Below are positions 5,734 to 8,399 of a stretch of DNA of 8,399 nucleotides, piece by piece. Location of the stretch: contig JASLDF010000224.1 in the NCBI GenBank assembly GCA_030151635.1, forward strand, positions 1 through 8,399, read 5' to 3'. The stretch is from Bacteroides sp. (GTDB taxonomy: Bacteria > Bacteroidota > Bacteroidia > Bacteroidales > Bacteroidaceae). The notes beneath the pieces were generated by a model that worked only from the letters and a program-made list of their open reading frames with translations, was not told where the DNA came from and did not search any database. Numbering within the stretch: position 1 is the stretch's first letter; each line of letters opens with the position of its first letter. The translations under genes and the position numbers were made by a program.

Positions 5734-7293
5734 ATGAAATTTGAAAAAATATACTCAACTATATTGGGAAGCATTCTACTTGGAACAACACTACTTATCA
5801 CACAAGGATGCACAGCCAATTTTGAACAAATAAATCGTCCTGGTGGTCTTATATCAGAAGCGGAAATGTCTAGAGATAATTTTAAGCTAGGTGCTTTCTT
5901 TCCACAAATGATGGACAATGCTTTTCCTGCACAAGAGAACTCATATCAAATGAATGAAAACCTAATTGGTGGTCAATATGGCAGATATATGATGTACACA
6001 AAAGATGCCTGGAATAGCACCAGCTTCCTTGTTTATAATGCTCCTGAAGGATGGATAAAGCACCCATTCAATGATGTTATGGGAAAATTCTACACGGCAT
6101 GGAATAAAGTCAAAACTGATACTAATGGAGAAGGAGTTAACTTTGCATGGGCACAGATTCTTCGAGTTACTGCAATGCAACGATTAACCGACATGTATGG
6201 GCCAATTCCATATAGTAAAGTAGCATCTGGAGATTTAAAGGTCCCATATGACAGCCAAGAAGATGCTTATAAAAACATGTTTACAGACTTAACCAATGCA
6301 ATCAAAGTTTTAGATGATTACATCGCCATAGATCCGACAGCAAGGCCAATGGCTCAGTTTGATAAAATGTATCAAGGTGACTTTGCTAAATGGGTAAAGT
6401 ATGCGAACTCTTTGAAATTAAGAATGGCTATAAGAATTAGTAAAGTTGATGCAGCATTAGCTCAAAGTATGGCTGAAGAGGCAGTTAATCATCCCATTGG
6501 TGTTATGACTGCTAATAGCGATAATGCAGTTTATCAATACCAAAAGAATCCACTATGGGTAATGTGGGACAGCTATGGAGATGCGCGTGTTTCAGCAGAT
6601 ATAACAAGCTATATGAATGGGTACAACGACCCTAGACGTAGTGCTTTTTTCCAAGAAACTACGATAGATACTTATCAAACATACGTAGGTGTTAGATCTG
6701 CTATGAAAGTAGAAAGTGAAGCTTGGACCAAAGAATATTCTGCTCCTCGAGCTGAAAAATTAGACCCTGTTTTATGGATGCCTGTTGCTGAAGTTACTTT
6801 TAACCGTGCAGAGGGTGCACTTATGAACTGGAATATGGGTGGTAATGTTGAGGAGTTGTATAATCTAGCAATTAACCAATCATTTGAGCAATGGAATGTA
6901 AAAGGTGCTGATAATTATATCTATGATATGTATAGCAGACCTGGTAGTTACGATGATCCAAAAGGGTCTGGCAGTATTAATGCTGTAAGTGATATAACTA
7001 TTCAATGGAATGATTTTGATAGTATGGAACGTAAAATGGAACGACTAATAACTCAAAAATGGTTAGCTATGTGGCCTTTAGGTCAAGAAGCATGGAGTGA
7101 TATACGTAGAACAGGCTACCCTAAGATATTCCCTTTAGCTAGTAAAACTGCATTAACTATTCAAACTGCAAATAGAATTCCGTTCTCGTCAGACGAATAC
7201 CTGAACAATAAAGAAAATATGCCAGAGGCATTGAATTTACTTAATGGTCCTGATAATTATGAAACCAAAATGTGGTGGCAATCAGCAAACTAA
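5734..7293 (+). CDS. SusD/RagB-family glycan-binding outer-membrane lipoprotein
   Basis: This 519-residue surface lipoprotein should cap the SusC barrel and capture glycan for import. A hydrophobic signal (about 6-22) leads to the acylation cysteine at residue 26 (LLITQGC). The -3 position is T rather than L, which is tolerated in Bacteroidota. The mature N-terminal part (NFEQINRPGG, then GGQYGRYMMYTKDAWNS) and the C-terminal part (ERLITQKWLAMWPLGQEAW and DIRRTGYPKIFP, about 435-470) are family hallmarks. The pattern resembles the SusD-like group that includes BT1043, a host-glycan-binding protein; this subgroup assignment is from memory of the family. Aromatic residues are abundant, as expected for sugar stacking. 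It follows susC by 18 bases and precedes the GH18 gene by 25 bases, with no terminator between them. Length is normal and no damage is seen. Confidence 0.95.
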   Translation: MKFEKIYSTILGSILLGTTLLITQGCTANFEQINRPGGLISEAEMSRDNFKLGAFFPQMMDNAFPAQENSYQMNENLIGGQYGRYMMYTKDAWNSTSFLVYNAPEGWIKHPFNDVMGKFYTAWNKVKTDTNGEGVNFAWAQILRVTAMQRLTDMYGPIPYSKVASGDLKVPYDSQEDAYKNMFTDLTNAIKVLDDYIAIDPTARPMAQFDKMYQGDFAKWVKYANSLKLRMAIRISKVDAALAQSMAEEAVNHPIGVMTANSDNAVYQYQKNPLWVMWDSYGDARVSADITSYMNGYNDPRRSAFFQETTIDTYQTYVGVRSAMKVESEAWTKEYSAPRAEKLDPVLWMPVAEVTFNRAEGALMNWNMGGNVEELYNLAINQSFEQWNVKGADNYIYDMYSRPGSYDDPKGSGSINAVSDITIQWNDFDSMERKMERLITQKWLAMWPLGQEAWSDIRRTGYPKIFPLASKTALTIQTANRIPFSSDEYLNNKENMPEALNLLNGPDNYETKMWWQSAN

Positions 7294-7318
7294 AGCTAAT
7301 ATTTAAAGAATAAAAAGA

Positions 7319-8399
7319 ATGAAAAAATATATAAAATCATTTATTATTACATTTTTCGCTATTGGCTTGGGCATGACAAGCTGTGGAAAATGGACTGATC
7401 TAAATGTTAAAGACTCTGAAGATTTACTTCACAGTAACAACACTGATCAATACTATGAACAATTAAGAGCTTATAAAAAATCAGACCACCCCGTAGCATT
7501 TGGTTGGTTTGGTAATTGGGTAGGTAAAGGATCAAGCCTTTCTAACAGCATGGCAGGACTACCTGATAGTGTGGATTTTGTATCTATGTGGGGAGGGTGG
7601 AAAGCCCCAAACCAAGACATGCTAAACGACTTGCAATTTGTTCAACAAGTTAAAGGTACTAAAGCATTAGTTTGTTGTATTATTTTAGATATAGGTGACC
7701 AAATTACTCCTGAAAAGTTTAATGCTACACTAGAAGACAGAAAAGAATTCTGGGGTTGGGACGACAATGACGAAGATAAAATTCATGAAGCTATAAGAAA
7801 ATACGCACAAGCATTTTGCGATACTATTCACAAATATGATTATGATGGTTTTGATCTTGATTGGGAACCTAGTTATGAACATAGTTTTGAGACAAAAAAG
7901 GAAATGGCTATATTAAATCGCATTGATGTTTTCATTGAAGAGATGGGAAAACACATTGGTCCAAAATCGGGAACGGATAAGCTCTTTGTCATCGATGGAG
8001 AGCCTGAAAATATTTCAAGTGAATTAGGTGTTTATTTTGATTATTTTATTTCTCAAGCCTATGGAAGAAAAGGCTATCAAGGTAAACTTTTAACTACAAA
8101 AGCTGAAAGTCTTCAAACCAGACTCAATAAAGTCATTGATAATTTCACAGGAATATTAACAGCAGAAGAATGTGCTAATAAATTTATAGTTTGTGAAAAT
8201 TTTGAAGATTTTGCACTAATGGGTGGAGTGCCTTTTGAAGATGAAAATGGAGTAATTCATGAATCATCACTAGAAGGTTTTGCAATGTGGAATCCTAAAG
8301 TTAACAATCAATTGGTTCGAAAAGGGGGCGTGGGTACGTTTCATATGGAATACGAATACTTTGTTCCAAATAATAATGGAAATGGAACTAAAACCTATC
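7319..8399 (+). CDS. GH18 glycosidase lipoprotein, endo-beta-N-acetylglucosaminidase-like (3' end beyond the window)
   Basis: The frame is open from ATG at 7319 to the window edge, giving 360 residues without a stop. A lipoprotein signal ends at Cys22 (LGMTSC), so the enzyme is probably on the cell surface. The GH18 motif DGFDLDWE lies at residues 176-183 (bases 7844-7867). Glu183 is the predicted acid/base and Asp181 the residue that helps the substrate N-acetyl group act as nucleophile. SQAYG (245-249) supplies the Q-x-Y pair seen in GH18 enzymes that cut the chitobiose core of N-glycans, rather than the M-x-Y-D common in chitinases. FAMWNP (321-326) should be the beta-8 strand carrying the conserved Trp324. 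The sequence GGVGTFHMEYEY near residue 345 suggests the barrel is almost complete at the cut. It is third in the SusC-SusD operon. By family it should release N-glycans from glycoproteins; a chitin-like substrate is less likely but not excluded. Confidence 0.88.
   Translation, partial: MKKYIKSFIITFFAIGLGMTSCGKWTDLNVKDSEDLLHSNNTDQYYEQLRAYKKSDHPVAFGWFGNWVGKGSSLSNSMAGLPDSVDFVSMWGGWKAPNQDMLNDLQFVQQVKGTKALVCCIILDIGDQITPEKFNATLEDRKEFWGWDDNDEDKIHEAIRKYAQAFCDTIHKYDYDGFDLDWEPSYEHSFETKKEMAILNRIDVFIEEMGKHIGPKSGTDKLFVIDGEPENISSELGVYFDYFISQAYGRKGYQGKLLTTKAESLQTRLNKVIDNFTGILTAEECANKFIVCENFEDFALMGGVPFEDENGVIHESSLEGFAMWNPKVNNQLVRKGGVGTFHMEYEYFVPNNNGNGTKTY

Noticed and set aside
5712..6180. Three minus-strand open frames opposite the start of susD
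   Set aside because: They overlap each other and the well-supported SusD coding sequence, with no start context or family signal.

Overview
The window is AT-rich DNA from a member of the Bacteroidota, most likely the class Bacteroidia. The evidence is an adjacent SusC/SusD pair, a FecR-type anti-sigma factor with the C-terminal domain typical of this phylum, an ECF sigma factor of the expanded Bacteroides-type family, and no Shine-Dalgarno sequences before the genes. Base composition is clearly poorer in G+C than in well-known gut Bacteroides. A low-GC environmental or host-associated relative is therefore possible, but the genus cannot be read from the sequence.

Layout: bases 1-420 are non-coding, very AT-rich and contain several inverted repeats. 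Bases 421-1017 (minus strand) encode an ECF sigma factor that starts at a TTG codon. A 135-base divergent intergenic region follows. Bases 1153-2148 (plus strand) encode the membrane anti-sigma factor (FecR family). A strong intrinsic terminator lies at 2173-2210. Three genes then run in one direction with small gaps (18 and 25 bases): a SusC-type TonB-dependent transporter with an N-terminal signalling (STN) domain (2419-5715), a SusD-type surface glycan-binding lipoprotein (5734-7293), and a GH18 glycosidase lipoprotein (7319 to the window end, 3' end missing) with an intact DGFDLDWE catalytic motif.

Together these form the front part of a polysaccharide utilization locus controlled by a trans-envelope switch. 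In the known families, the SusC/SusD pair binds and imports an oligosaccharide. The STN domain of the loaded transporter contacts the periplasmic part of the FecR protein, which then releases the ECF sigma factor to transcribe the locus. An endo-beta-N-acetylglucosaminidase-like GH18 beside SusC/SusD, with ECF/anti-sigma control, resembles host N-glycan loci of Bacteroides thetaiotaomicron (for example the BT1042-BT1044 type). An N-glycan or other GlcNAc-containing host glycan is therefore the favoured substrate, by inference.

The most interesting observation is a bipartite motif, TTTAGTAACA-N13-TGTATTAC, present once before the anti-sigma gene (1076-1106) and once before susC (2284-2314) with identical spacing. 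It is a good candidate for the promoter recognised by the local sigma factor. The sigma and anti-sigma genes are divergent rather than in the common tandem order. The induced state would therefore raise the anti-sigma factor along with susC, giving built-in negative feedback.
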